Source of the DNA: Streptomyces sp. NBC_00582
Lineage (GTDB): Bacteria > Actinomycetota > Actinomycetes > Streptomycetales > Streptomycetaceae
Direction: 5' to 3'
DNA: 64,000 nucleotides
NCBI RefSeq assembly: GCF_036345155.1
Contig: NZ_CP107772.1
Span: 10,354,001-10,418,000, forward strand
The number at the start of each line of letters is the position of its first letter. The first letter of the stretch is position 1. Made by a program: the position numbers and the translations under genes. Shown piece after piece: positions 1 through 8,572 of this stretch. The notes below the pieces were generated by a model that was not told the origin of the DNA, did not search any database, and worked only from the letters and a program-made list of their open reading frames with translations.

Positions 1-2
1 AG

Positions 3-443
3 ACGCTGGTGACCTGGTGGGGGCTCATTCTGGAGGGTTTCAGTCGCGCCCATGGGCGTATCGATGCGGACCTGCGCGAGGTCGCGGATCTGCCCGGACC
101 GTGGTTCGAAGTCCTGCTGAGGCTCTCACGGACGCCCGGCCGTGAGCTCCCGCTCACCCGCCTCGCCAAGGAAGTTGCCTTCTCCAGCGGTGGGTTCACC
201 AAGATGACCGACCGGCTGGTTGCCAGGGGCCTGATTGAGCGGCGGCCGAGCCCCACTGATCGCCGAGTCACACTGGCCGGGCTCACCCCGCAGGGCGCGC
301 GTGTGCTGGATCGTGCGCTCAGGGTGCACCTCGACAGTCTCCGCCGGTACGTCCTCGAACCGCTGGGGGCCGAGCGGCTCGAACAGGTGGCCGTCGGTAT
401 GAAGGAGCTGCGCGATCATGAGGGTGGGACACCTACTCTCTGA
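3..443 (+). CDS. MarR-family transcriptional regulator, 5' end cut by window
   Basis: The reading frame is open from the window edge, so the true start may lie upstream; a GTG at 9 is the first usable start seen and would give 144 residues, near the usual MarR length. The middle of the protein is a winged helix-turn-helix: a helix pair ending in a recognition segment around SSGGFTKMTDRLVARGLIER, followed by the wing with the DRR motif (SPTDRRVTLAGLTPQG) typical of MarR. These dimeric repressors usually respond to small phenolic or lipophilic ligands. It lies upstream of, and in the same direction as, an ABC importer operon, separated by about 470 bp, so control of that operon is possible but not shown. 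Confidence 0.85.
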   Translation, partial: TLVTWWGLILEGFSRAHGRIDADLREVADLPGPWFEVLLRLSRTPGRELPLTRLAKEVAFSSGGFTKMTDRLVARGLIERRPSPTDRRVTLAGLTPQGARVLDRALRVHLDSLRRYVLEPLGAERLEQVAVGMKELRDHEGGTPTL

Positions 444-914
444 TATTCCGGACCTTGATCCTGATAATCCGGACTCATCAGCCGGATGATGCCGGGTGTT
501 CGGGCGCGGCCGCGCGGCCGCTCGTGCCCTAGGGGCTCATAGGGGTGTGGTGCGGTCGCCGCACCGCCCAGGGGCCCGGCGGCGGTATGGCGAGCGGCGC
601 GCGCGCCGTCGCGGATAGTCCTCCCTGTGCCCACGACCAGGGTCAGACCTCGTGCGGCGGTAGGTGGGGTGCGAGTAACTTGTCGGCCTCCGGCTGCCGA
701 TCGGCGTGCGGTGCGTGCCCGGCTCGCTGTTGGCGTTCGCATTCGGCGTCATCCGTCCCGCGGTCTCGTGAGCGTCATGAGCCGTCTCAGAATGTCCCAT
801 GTTGTAGGACTAGCGTTTCGACATGGAGGACCGTACGCTTCCGGCCAGTTACGGTCAACCACTCGCCGCGTGACATCACCGGGCATTCCCGGCGCGGCGG
901 TGAGGAGTCACGGC
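444..914. other. Intergenic region before the ABC importer operon
   Basis: I see no convincing gene here. The frames that stay open on both strands are arginine/proline-rich shadows of GC-rich DNA. The only supported signal is a purine-rich ribosome binding site (GAGGAG, about 902-907) in front of the GTG at 915. Confidence 0.5.
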
Positions 915-2600
915 GTGAACAGACTGGATGCTGAAACGACCCCCCACATAGGGGGCGGTGATGCCGGTACGGCGCCCCCACCACGGGCAGAACCTCAAGG
1001 CGCGGCTTCGCCCGCAGCCCGGCCGGGTGCCTTGCCCGGAGCCCCTCTCCAGGTGCGAGGACTCGCCAAGCGTTTCGGCGGCGTAACGGCTCTCGACGGC
1101 GTCGGCCTCTCGGTGGCGTCCGGAGAGGCGGTCGCCGTCATCGGGCCCAACGGCGCGGGCAAGAGCACACTGCTGAAGCTGATCGCCGGCGTGCACCGCC
1201 CCACCGAGGGAGAGATCTGGCTGGGGGAGCGGCGGCTGGACCGGATGTCGGCGCACCGCATCACCCGCGGTGGTGTCGCGTTGGCGCATCAGGTCCCGCG
1301 GCCCTTCCACGGCCTCACTGTCCAGGAGAACGTGCGCATCGGAGCCATGGCGGGCCGGCCTCACCTGCATTCCGGTGAGATCGACGAGATCCTCGCTCTG
1401 TGCCGGCTGGACACCAAGGCGTCCCGTCCGGCCGACTCGCTGCGGGTCCTGGACCTCAAGCGGCTGGAGGTGGCCCGGGCCCTCGCCACCCGTCCCCGGG
1501 TGCTGATGTTCGACGAGGTCGCGGCCGGGCTCGTCGGCCGCGAACTGGACGAGGCCATCGACCTGATCCGCCAGGTTCACGACCGGGGAATCACCATGCT
1601 CCTGGTCGAGCACATCGAGCGGGTCGTACGGGAGCTCGTCGACCGCGTGCTGGTACTCAACTGGGGCCGGCCCCTGGCCGAGGGCACACCGGCCGAGATC
1701 GCCGCCAACGAGGAGGTGCGGGCCGTCTACCTCGGCGACGGCGACAAGACCCAGGCGCCGCCCACCCGCACCCCGGCCGCCGTCTCTACCTCCGACACCG
1801 GTGCCGTGCTCGCGTTGGATACGGTCAGTGCGGCCTACGGCGACATGGTCGCCCTGCGGGACTTCACGATGCGCGTCGATGCGGGGCAGATCGTGACCGT
1901 CCTGGGTGCCAACGGTGCCGGCAAGTCGACGCTGTGTGCCACGATCATGGGCACTGTCGAGGCGAGATCGGGTTCGGTGCACGCCTTCGGCAAGGACATC
2001 ACGGGTATGCCCACCCACGACCGGGCGCGCCTGGGGATCGCGTACTGCCAGGAAGGCCGCCGCATCTTCCCCGGTCTCACCGTTGCCGAGAATCTGATGC
2101 TCGGCGCGCCGCTCGCGCTGGGCAACGACGAGGTGCGGGCCCGTATGGAGCGGGTCCATGCCATCTTCCCGGTGCTGGCCGAGCGTGCCACGCAGCAGGC
2201 CACGACCATGTCCGGCGGCCAGCAGCAGATGCTGGCCGTGGGACGCGCCCTGATGGCCGACCCACAGGTGCTGATCTGCGACGAGATCTCACTCGGCCTC
2301 GCGCCCGTGGCCATCGACGCCCTCTACGGGGCACTGGACGAGATCAACTCCCAGGGCGTCGCCATCGTACTGGTCGAACAGAACGTCAAACGAGCGCTGG
2401 GCATCGCCGACCACGCGGTCGTGCTGTCCCGCGGCCGCATCTCCTACAGCGGTGACCCGGCCGGCCTGCTCAGCGACGAGGCCCTGGACGCCGCCTACTT
2501 CGGCACCGCCGACGACAACGCCGCGAACGCCGTTCCCCTGTCCACTTCTTCTCCTCCCACTCCCACTCCGCTCAGCACCACCGAAGGAGAGTCCTCGTGA
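915..2600 (+). CDS. Fused double ABC ATPase (LivG-LivF type)
   Basis: One 561-residue chain carries both ATPases of a branched-chain-amino-acid-type (HAAT) importer, normally two proteins. Domain 1 resembles LivG: Walker A GPNGAGKST near residues 77-85 and Walker B ending in DE at 200-201. Domain 2, from about residue 300, resembles LivF: Walker A GANGAGKST, signature MSGGQQQ, Walker B with DEISLGLAP. The signature of domain 1 is degenerate: SLRVLDLK stands where LSxGQ/D is expected, so one composite ATP site may be weak or dead. I chose GTG 915 because of the GAGGAG upstream and because the frame before it is low-complexity. The stop overlaps the next start by four bases, so the genes are translationally coupled. 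The energised substrate cannot be read from the sequence. Confidence 0.85.
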   Translation: MNRLDAETTPHIGGGDAGTAPPPRAEPQGAASPAARPGALPGAPLQVRGLAKRFGGVTALDGVGLSVASGEAVAVIGPNGAGKSTLLKLIAGVHRPTEGEIWLGERRLDRMSAHRITRGGVALAHQVPRPFHGLTVQENVRIGAMAGRPHLHSGEIDEILALCRLDTKASRPADSLRVLDLKRLEVARALATRPRVLMFDEVAAGLVGRELDEAIDLIRQVHDRGITMLLVEHIERVVRELVDRVLVLNWGRPLAEGTPAEIAANEEVRAVYLGDGDKTQAPPTRTPAAVSTSDTGAVLALDTVSAAYGDMVALRDFTMRVDAGQIVTVLGANGAGKSTLCATIMGTVEARSGSVHAFGKDITGMPTHDRARLGIAYCQEGRRIFPGLTVAENLMLGAPLALGNDEVRARMERVHAIFPVLAERATQQATTMSGGQQQMLAVGRALMADPQVLICDEISLGLAPVAIDALYGALDEINSQGVAIVLVEQNVKRALGIADHAVVLSRGRISYSGDPAGLLSDEALDAAYFGTADDNAANAVPLSTSSPPTPTPLSTTEGESS

Positions 2601-3799
2601 CCAGACCCACCTCCCGCCGCACCCTCGCGATCAGCACCACAGCGGTCCTCGCCCTCACGGCGGGCTGTGCGGGCAACGCCTCGACGAGCAGCGGCGGCTC
2701 CGACAACGGTGACGGCCCCATCGTCATCGGGACCAGCATCCAGCTGTCCGGCGCCTTCGTGAACAAGCAGATCCGCGACGGCTACCTCCTGGCGGTGCAG
2801 CAGGTGAACGCCAAGGGCGGGCTCGAAGTGGGCGGGAAGAAGCGCAAGGTCGAGCTGAAAATCCTCGACAACCGCAGCGACACCAACACCATGGTCCAGC
2901 AGGTCCGTTCCCTGGTGCTCAGCGACCACGCCGTGGGGCTGCTGGGATCGTGCTGCCAGCAGAACATCGACATGCAGGGCCAGGCCGACGCGCTGAAGGT
3001 GCCGCTGGTGATGGGCGCCCTGCCCATCGAACTGCTGCCCAAGGGCAAGGGCTACACCTGGGACTCCTTCCAGTCACTCGCCGACGGCGCCAAGGGCTTC
3101 TACACGGTCGCCGCCGGAGCGAAGACCAACAAGAAGACGTTGATCGTCACCAGCAACGACGCCCAGGGCATCTCGGCCGGGAATATGTGGGGGACGGCCG
3201 GCAAGAAGGCCGGCTTCACCATCTCCGCCACCAAAGCCGTGCCCGCCGGCACCACGGACTTCTCCGACGTCATCAACTCCGGGAAGTCCTCGGGCTCGCA
3301 GGTGCTGATCGCCTCCATGGCCCCACAGGACTGCTTCGCCATGTGGAAGCAGATGAAGGCGCTCGCCTACAAGCCGAAGGTCGCCATCGGCCTGAACTGC
3401 GCCCAGACACCCGGCTGGGGCTCTCTCGGCAAGCTGGGCAACGGCACCCTCGTCCAGCTGAACTGGTCCAACTCGGCCGGGCTTCCGGACACCGACCTCA
3501 TCGTCAGCAAGTACGGCAAGAAGTACACCAACCTCACCGACCTCGGCTCGGTCGCCCTCGGCCTGCACGAGGCGACCATCCTTCTCGACGCCATCAAGAC
3601 CGCCGGAAGCACCGACCACGAGGCTGTCAACAAGGCACTGGCCAAGAGCACCACCGTCTCCGCGCAGGGCCCGGTGAAGTTCGTGGACAACAAGAGCGCC
3701 ACGCCGACCTTCATCGGCCAGTGGAACAACGGCGTCATCAAGCAGGTCTGGCCTGCCAAGGGCGCGAAGCCGCTCGGCCCGCTGTCCGGGCTCAACTGA
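2597..3799 (+). CDS. ABC importer substrate-binding lipoprotein (LivK type)
   Basis: 400-residue periplasmic-binding-protein-like receptor of type I fold (peripla_BP_6). The N terminus has a positively charged stretch, a hydrophobic core and the lipobox LTAGC, so it should be cut before Cys and anchored as a lipoprotein. The mature start (IVIGTSIQLSGAF) is typical of LivK/amide/aromatic-acid binding proteins. The GTG start overlaps the fused ATPase stop (GTGA) and has GAAGGAGAG upstream. The family binds branched-chain amino acids, amides, urea or aromatic acids; a CC pair (GSCCQQN) in the binding region is unusual but does not define the ligand. It works with the downstream permeases. Confidence 0.88.
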   Translation: MTRPTSRRTLAISTTAVLALTAGCAGNASTSSGGSDNGDGPIVIGTSIQLSGAFVNKQIRDGYLLAVQQVNAKGGLEVGGKKRKVELKILDNRSDTNTMVQQVRSLVLSDHAVGLLGSCCQQNIDMQGQADALKVPLVMGALPIELLPKGKGYTWDSFQSLADGAKGFYTVAAGAKTNKKTLIVTSNDAQGISAGNMWGTAGKKAGFTISATKAVPAGTTDFSDVINSGKSSGSQVLIASMAPQDCFAMWKQMKALAYKPKVAIGLNCAQTPGWGSLGKLGNGTLVQLNWSNSAGLPDTDLIVSKYGKKYTNLTDLGSVALGLHEATILLDAIKTAGSTDHEAVNKALAKSTTVSAQGPVKFVDNKSATPTFIGQWNNGVIKQVWPAKGAKPLGPLSGLN

Positions 3800-3854
3800 G
3801 GCCCGGCATGGACTCGATACGACACCTTGCGAGTGTGAGCGAACGGAGAAACTC

Positions 3855-4718
3855 GTGAGCCTCGACGTCCTGGCCGCCGGTATCCTCGCCGGCGGCCTGT
3901 ACGCCCTGATCGGACTGGGTATCTCCCTGGTCTTCGGCGTCCTCGGTCTGATGAACCTGGCGCACGGCGAACTCGTCATCGGCGGCGCCTATCTTGCCTC
4001 CCTGCTCGTGGCCGGAGCCGGCTGGGACCCGCTGCTGGCCCTGCCGCTCGCCATGGCGGGCGTCGCCCTGATCGCCTACCCGCTCCAGCGGTACCTGCTC
4101 ACACCGCTCCTCAAGGGGAGCAACACCGCACCGCTGGTGGGTACCTTCGGGTTGTCCCTGCTTGCCCAGGCACTTTTCCAGGGCGCTTTCGGCACCCACC
4201 CCAAGAGCCTTTCCGCCCCCTACGCCGACTCCGGCATCTCGATCCTCGGCGTACGCATCCAGACGATCTATCTGATCGCCTTCGCGCTGACCAGCCTCCT
4301 GTGCGCTGCCACCCACCTGATCCTGACCCGCACGCGCGCCGGCAGCGCGGTCAGAGCGGCTTCGGCTGACCCGGCCACGGCCGCCGTGCTCGGCATCAAC
4401 GTGCCGACGGTCTACGCCATGACCTTCGCCGGCGCCGCTGCCCTGGCCGCGGCCGGCGGAGTCCTGACCGGCGTCGCCCAGAGTTTCACTCCCACCAGCG
4501 GGATGCCGTTGCTGCTGACCGGAATGGCCGTGATGGCACTGGCGGGTATCGGCAGCGTCGGCGGCGTCTTCCTCGCCGGCATCGCCCTCGGCGTCCTGCA
4601 GTCGGTCAGCGTGGGACTGTTCGGCGGCGGCATGCGCGACGTCGTCGTCTACCTCGCCTTCTTCCTCGTCCTCGCCGTACGCCCCCAAGGCCTGTTCCGA
4701 AAGGCGGCCACCGGATGA
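3855..4718 (+). CDS. ABC importer permease, LivH type
   Basis: 287-residue integral membrane permease with about eight hydrophobic segments and the family pattern near the N terminus (LYALIGLGISLVFGVLGLMN, then AHGE). It forms the membrane pore with the LivM-type partner encoded next, whose ATG overlaps this stop (ATGA at 4715-4718). The GTG start at 3855 follows ACGGAGAAA. A 55-bp gap separates it from the binding-protein gene with no clear terminator, so it belongs to the same operon. Confidence 0.9.
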   Translation: MSLDVLAAGILAGGLYALIGLGISLVFGVLGLMNLAHGELVIGGAYLASLLVAGAGWDPLLALPLAMAGVALIAYPLQRYLLTPLLKGSNTAPLVGTFGLSLLAQALFQGAFGTHPKSLSAPYADSGISILGVRIQTIYLIAFALTSLLCAATHLILTRTRAGSAVRAASADPATAAVLGINVPTVYAMTFAGAAALAAAGGVLTGVAQSFTPTSGMPLLLTGMAVMALAGIGSVGGVFLAGIALGVLQSVSVGLFGGGMRDVVVYLAFFLVLAVRPQGLFRKAATG

Positions 4719-5737
4719 AAACCCGGCCGATACCACGAGGGAAACCGGCGGGCCTGTGGCCCGCGGCCACCCTCGCCCTGCTCACGGTCATCGCCTTCGC
4801 CCTCGCCCCGATGCTCGGCCTCGGGCAACTGGACCTGGGCGTCACCCTGCTGACGTATCTCGCGATCGCCCAGGCCTGGAACGTGCTCGCCGGCTTCAGC
4901 GGCCAGATCTCCCTCGGCGCCGCCGCCTTCATGGCGACCGGCGGCTACACCACCGCTCTCCTCCTCGTCCACACGGACCTGCCCTGGCCGGTGGCCCTGC
5001 TCGGCGCGGGCGTCGGCGCGATGCTGCTCGCCCTCCTGCTCGCCGTACCGCTCCTGCGCCTGCGCGGCGACTACTTCGCCGTGGGCACACTGGCCATCTC
5101 CATCGCCGTCCAGGCCCTCCTCAGCAACTGGAACTGGGCCGGCGGCGCCAGCGGCCTGACCCTGCCCACGGAGAGGATCCCCAGCGGCGGCAACCTGTAC
5201 CAGATCGCGGTCGTCGTCGCCGCCCTGTCCATGGCCCTCACCCTCTACGTCCGCCACAGCGCCTTCGGCCTGCGCCTCGCCGCCGTACGCGACAACGAAC
5301 CGGCCGCCGCCGGGCTCGGCGTCCCCGTCTACCGGCACCGGCTTGCCGCGTTGGTGCCCACCAGCGCACTCACCGGCCTGGCCGGAGCGGTGATCGCCTT
5401 CCAGTTCGTCGTCATCTCCCCGGACGGTGTGGCCAGTGTCAACTGGAGCCTGAACGCGGTCCTCATGTCCGTGGTCGGCGGCGCGGGCACGGTACTCGGA
5501 CCGGTAGTCGGCGTGGGCGTCGTCTACTACGGGCTGACCCGCCTGCTCCAGGACCAGCAGACGCTGTCCCTGGTCATCGAAGGCATCCTGCTGATCCTCA
5601 TCGTCCGCTTCGCCCCCCAGGGAGCCTGGCCGCTGATCTGCCGGGCGGTGCGCCTTCCGGCCGCCCGCCGCCGGGTCCCGCCGGCCGCAGCGGACACCGG
5701 CTCCGATCCCACAACCCGGACTCTGGAGCACGTATGA
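4715..5737 (+). CDS. ABC importer permease, LivM type
   Basis: 340-residue second permease of the importer, with the conserved LivM region (AWNVLAGFSGQISLGAAAF) followed by further membrane segments and the loop with RDNEPAA. It is coupled to the LivH-type gene by a four-base overlap. The last 35 residues are hydrophilic and rich in Arg, Pro and Ala and probably lie in the cytoplasm. Its stop overlaps another ATG at 5734, which opens only a 33-codon frame (listed separately). Confidence 0.9.
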   Translation: MKTRPIPRGKPAGLWPAATLALLTVIAFALAPMLGLGQLDLGVTLLTYLAIAQAWNVLAGFSGQISLGAAAFMATGGYTTALLLVHTDLPWPVALLGAGVGAMLLALLLAVPLLRLRGDYFAVGTLAISIAVQALLSNWNWAGGASGLTLPTERIPSGGNLYQIAVVVAALSMALTLYVRHSAFGLRLAAVRDNEPAAAGLGVPVYRHRLAALVPTSALTGLAGAVIAFQFVVISPDGVASVNWSLNAVLMSVVGGAGTVLGPVVGVGVVYYGLTRLLQDQQTLSLVIEGILLILIVRFAPQGAWPLICRAVRLPAARRRVPPAAADTGSDPTTRTLEHV

Positions 5738-5835
5738 CAGCGTACGAGGAACGCGAAGACGGACCTTCTCCTGGTCACCGTGGCGGCGGCCTGGGCTTGG
5801 CCACTGTCGAAGTGCTCGTCGCGCCGGCGCCGTGA
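5734..5835 (+). pseudogene. Short ATGA-coupled frame, possible start of a lost operon gene
   Basis: The ATG overlaps the permease stop in the ATGA arrangement seen earlier in this operon, but the frame ends after 33 codons (begins MTAYEERED, ends VLVAPAP). It matches no family I recognise. It may be the first part of a fifth operon gene that was deleted when the adjacent insertion-sequence debris arrived, or a chance frame. From 5836 to 6044 I see no gene. Confidence 0.3.
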
Positions 5836-6044
5836 CAACGACACCCCAATGGATCGCGGGGGACGGCTGACCGCAACGTGGCTGCACTCGACTGCACTCC
5901 GCCGGTCATCCGGCGCCGAGGGGCGTCGAGGGGCGGGTGCCGGGGCCGGGCGGGCCACCGGCCAGCTCTTACCGGGGATCTTGCAGAAAGCCCTGGCGTT
6001 CACGCCGGGGATGAATGCATCTCAAGACTGCTCTGACGTGCACG

Positions 6045-6400
6045 TTAGAGCGGGCGTTTTTGCTGCTCGATGTACTGGCGGACGATCGCCAGTGGTGCTC
6101 CGCCGCAGGAGGCGGAGAAGTAGGAGGGCGACCACAGGTGGCCGTGCATGATGGCGCGGTTGATCCGGCCGGTGAACTCCTGCCGTATCCGGCGGGCGGA
6201 GACGCCTTTGAGGCTGTTGACCAGCTTGGAGACGGCGACCTTGGGCGGGTAGTGCACCAGGAGGTGGACGTGATCGCGCTCGCCGTTGAACTCCTTCAGC
6301 TCCGCTTCGAAGTCCTCACACACCTTGCGCATGATCTCTTCGCAGCGCGTCAGTATTGCGTTGTTGAACACTCCGCGCCGGTATCTGGTCACAAAGACAG
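6045..6400 (-). mobile_element. IS200/IS605 TnpA transposase, N-terminally truncated
   Basis: The frame encodes most of a Y1 HUH transposase, the single-strand transposase of IS200/IS605 elements. It has the HVH metal-binding motif (RDHVHLLVHYPP), the SLKGVSARR segment and the C-terminal catalytic tyrosine in RQYIEQQKRP. Complete proteins of this type start about 20 residues earlier. Here homology begins at [11 protein letters not shown] and breaks at about 6400 directly against sensor-kinase sequence, so the N terminus is lost. The GTG at 6392 is only an internal codon. Confidence 0.8.
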
Positions 6401-6822
6401 GCGATCGTGCTCGCGATCGCCAGGCCGAGGCCGGAGCCGCCCTGGCCGCGGGAGCGGGACGGGTCCACCCGGTAGAAGCGTTCGAAGACCCGGTCGGTCA
6501 CCGCCGGGTCGATCCCCGGCCGTCGCTGGCCACTTCGAGCACGCAGATCCGCGCTCCTGCGGCAGAGGCGCCCCGGAACCGCTACGGCCGGACCGGTTCC
6601 GTCCGCCGGCGCCGGCACTCGCACGCGTGGCGCACACACGCACCCGCACGGACGTTCTGGGCGGGGTGTGCGTGACCGTGTTCGTCAGCAGATTGATGAC
6701 CACCTGCCGCAGCGGGTGCCGGTCGCCACGGCCGAGTCCAGCAGCTCCAGCGCGATGCGGTGCCCCTGGCTGTGGGGCGCGACGGCACTGACGGCGTCGG
6801 CGGCGAGGGAGAGCACTTGATC
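6401..6822 (-). pseudogene. Decayed sensor histidine kinase, C-terminal half
   Basis: Read on the minus strand, three frames in succession give one histidine kinase: LSLAADAVSAVAPHSQGHR (about 6815-6750), then the N-box [18 protein letters not shown] (about 6715-6660), then the G-box region [15 protein letters not shown] and [12 protein letters not shown] (about 6520-6402). The two frame changes and the abrupt end at 6401 against the IS200 fragment show a dead gene. The sensor half and any response regulator are absent. Further upstream to about 7030 nothing is recognisable. Confidence 0.7.
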
Positions 6823-7119
6823 CGGGCTTTGCGGGAATGCTCGACGGCGTAATCGAGGGCCTTGCGCTGTTCGGAGGTGAGGGACGTACCGCCACCGAAC
6901 CCGCCCATGTGTCCGGCCTCGCCGCCTACACCGGTGCCAGAACCGCCAGCACGGCGGTGACGACGGTGGCCGCCCTTGCGAACGGCCGGGCGGCCCAGCG
7001 CCTCGGCGAAACGGATCTCTCCGACAAACGGTGTGCACCACCCAAAACTGGTCCCCCCACGAGAACAGTTCGAGCCGTGTGGGCTGGGCACAGGCACGAT
7101 GCGTCGACAGCCTCGCACA

Positions 7120-7330
7120 GCAGTGAGCTTGTTCCGCTTTGACGGACACCATTGGTGTGGTGGTCAGACTGCCAGTGCGGCCTCGTAGTCGGCGGGACTG
7201 CGGTAACCGAGGCTGCTGTGCAGTCGGTGCAAGTTGTACCAGCTCTCGATCCCCTTAAAGATCGCGGCGTGGGCGGCGGACCTGCCCGGCCGGGGCTGGG
7301 TGCCGATCAGCTCGTTCTTCAAGGTGGCGA
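7120..7330 (-). mobile_element. IS3-family transposase remnant, 3' end
   Basis: The minus strand from about 7330 to the TGA at 7164-7166 encodes the very end of an IS3-family OrfB integrase: FATLKNELIG, then WYNLHRLHSSLGYRSP and the terminal ADYEAALAV. Just beyond lies TGAGCTTGTTCCGCTTTGAC (7124-7143), which resembles the terminal inverted repeat of such elements. The catalytic core is missing, so only the right end of the element survives. Confidence 0.75.
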
Positions 7331-7530
7331 AGAGTCGTATCTTCGCCCTGCTGCAGAAGAGATTGGCACCCGCTGCTGGACGGGCCGGGCGAGTGCCCGA
7401 GCGGAGATCTTCGCCTTCCGAGGATCTCTACAACTGACGCCGGCTACGGAAGTATCCGGTCTGGGGCTTCCTCATCCCGCTGGAGGTCCGGCAACGACAC
7501 GAGCAAGGACACCCTCGCGGCGTAAGCATT
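7322..7530 (+). mobile_element. Second IS3-family transposase remnant, opposite orientation
   Basis: On the plus strand, pieces of a different IS3-family OrfB C terminus can be followed through frame changes: IFALLQK, then RASARAEIFAF, then LYN-stop-RRLRKYPVWGFL and PLEVRQRHEQG. The TGA at 7435-7437 sits where Arg (CGA) is expected. It meets the minus-strand IS3 remnant tail to tail at about 7325, so two unrelated copies were joined by deletion. Confidence 0.65.
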
Positions 7531-7597
7531 GATTGTCCGACGTCACGGGAAATCTTCAGGTCGAGAGCACACCTGCATGGCGATCGGTGCAAGGATG

Positions 7598-7619
7598 ACA
7601 TGTGTAACCTTGTACATGT
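7598..7619 (+). promoter_or_regulatory. Candidate PadR operator
   Basis: ACATGT, ten bases, ACATGT at the start of the PadR gene. PadR proteins bind ATGT...ACAT dyads with an 8-10 base spacer, usually in their own promoter, so autoregulation is likely. The site overlaps the possible ATG (7600) and GTG (7618) starts. Confidence 0.5.
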
Positions 7620-8247
7620 GTCTCTTCGATTTGCGATCCTCGGGTCCCTCACCTCGGCACCCTCGTCCGGGTACGATCTCGCCCGCCAATTCAGCTTGGG
7701 GCTGGGCTGGTTCTGGTCGGCCTCACACAGCCAGATCTATCCAGAGCTCAAGCGCCTGGAGGAGGCCGGCCTGATTGACGGATCGCTCACCACAGTGGGG
7801 GAGAAGTTGGAGAAGCGGGTCTACTCGATCACCGAGAAGGGACTCGATGAACTCCTTTCATGGGTCACGGACCGACCCCACTACCGTCCCAACCGTGACC
7901 CCGAACGGCTACAGCTGATTTTCTCCGACCTGGCCTCCGTGGATGCGATCAGACGCCACTTGAGGGCGCACCGCGACCACTTTATACAGCGCCGCGACCG
8001 CGTGCGACCGGTTCGGGAGGCCATCACCGAGGGTGAGCACGAGCGGGTGCAGAAGCGGTTGCAAGGCAAGTCACCACGTCAAAGAGAGCTCACCATCCTC
8101 CTTCGGGAGTTCGCCTACGACGGCGATGTCGAACGCGCCGAGCTGGAGATCGCCTGGGCTCAACGTGCCCTCCGAGCACTCGATGAGTACGAGCGACGTT
8201 ACGGAGACGACGCGGAGAGCACGGTGGATACGACCTCCAGCCGGTGA
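7600..8247 (+). CDS. PadR-family transcriptional regulator
   Basis: PadR repressor with an N-terminal winged helix (LRFAILGSLTSAPSSGYDLA, then SHSQIYPELKRLEEAGLI) and a C-terminal helical dimerisation domain (Vir-like) ending in RALDEYERRYGDD. Up to 215 residues. ATG 7600 is preceded by AAGGA; family alignments would favour GTG 7618, giving a protein six residues shorter. PadR regulators often respond to phenolic acids, which fits the monooxygenase, hydrolase and dioxygenase genes downstream on the opposite strand. Its last ~55 codons recur in diverged form at 13527-13672. Confidence 0.88.
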   Translation: MCNLVHVSLRFAILGSLTSAPSSGYDLARQFSLGLGWFWSASHSQIYPELKRLEEAGLIDGSLTTVGEKLEKRVYSITEKGLDELLSWVTDRPHYRPNRDPERLQLIFSDLASVDAIRRHLRAHRDHFIQRRDRVRPVREAITEGEHERVQKRLQGKSPRQRELTILLREFAYDGDVERAELEIAWAQRALRALDEYERRYGDDAESTVDTTSSR

Positions 8248-8572
8248 CCTCGCGCATGGCGTATGAGGTCTCTCGCCGGCGGGGCCGTGCCGGGTTTCGA
8301 TGCGGAGGAGTTCGAGCAGGTGTGCCTGGACTCCTCGGCGGAGCGTGAGGCAGCACACGTCAGATACGGTCATCCCAAGGACCGGGGTCGATCTGAGGCA
8401 TCCACGCCGTGGCCGTCACCGCGACGGCGGCATCCCGGTCTTCCACCGGGCCTGCGATGACAGCGCGGGCGAGGGCCCCCCAGGTCGCCATCGCCGCCCC
8501 GTACCCGCGGCCCAGGTCAAAGCCGGCTTCTACGCCACTGTCGAGCTCGGTGTCCGCGTACTGGGCGACCCG
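8248..8572. other. Gap between PadR gene and monooxygenase
   Basis: These 325 bases separate a plus-strand gene from the 3' end of a minus-strand gene. I see no reading frame with family character and no strong hairpin. Confidence 0.5.

Noticed and set aside
627-914. Upstream extension of the fused ABC ATPase to 627
   Set aside because: The added 96 codons are Arg/Ala-rich with no family resemblance, and a good ribosome binding site precedes GTG 915.
7598-7619. ACATGT repeats as a CRISPR-like or integration site
   Set aside because: Only two copies, positioned at the PadR start and fitting a PadR operator.
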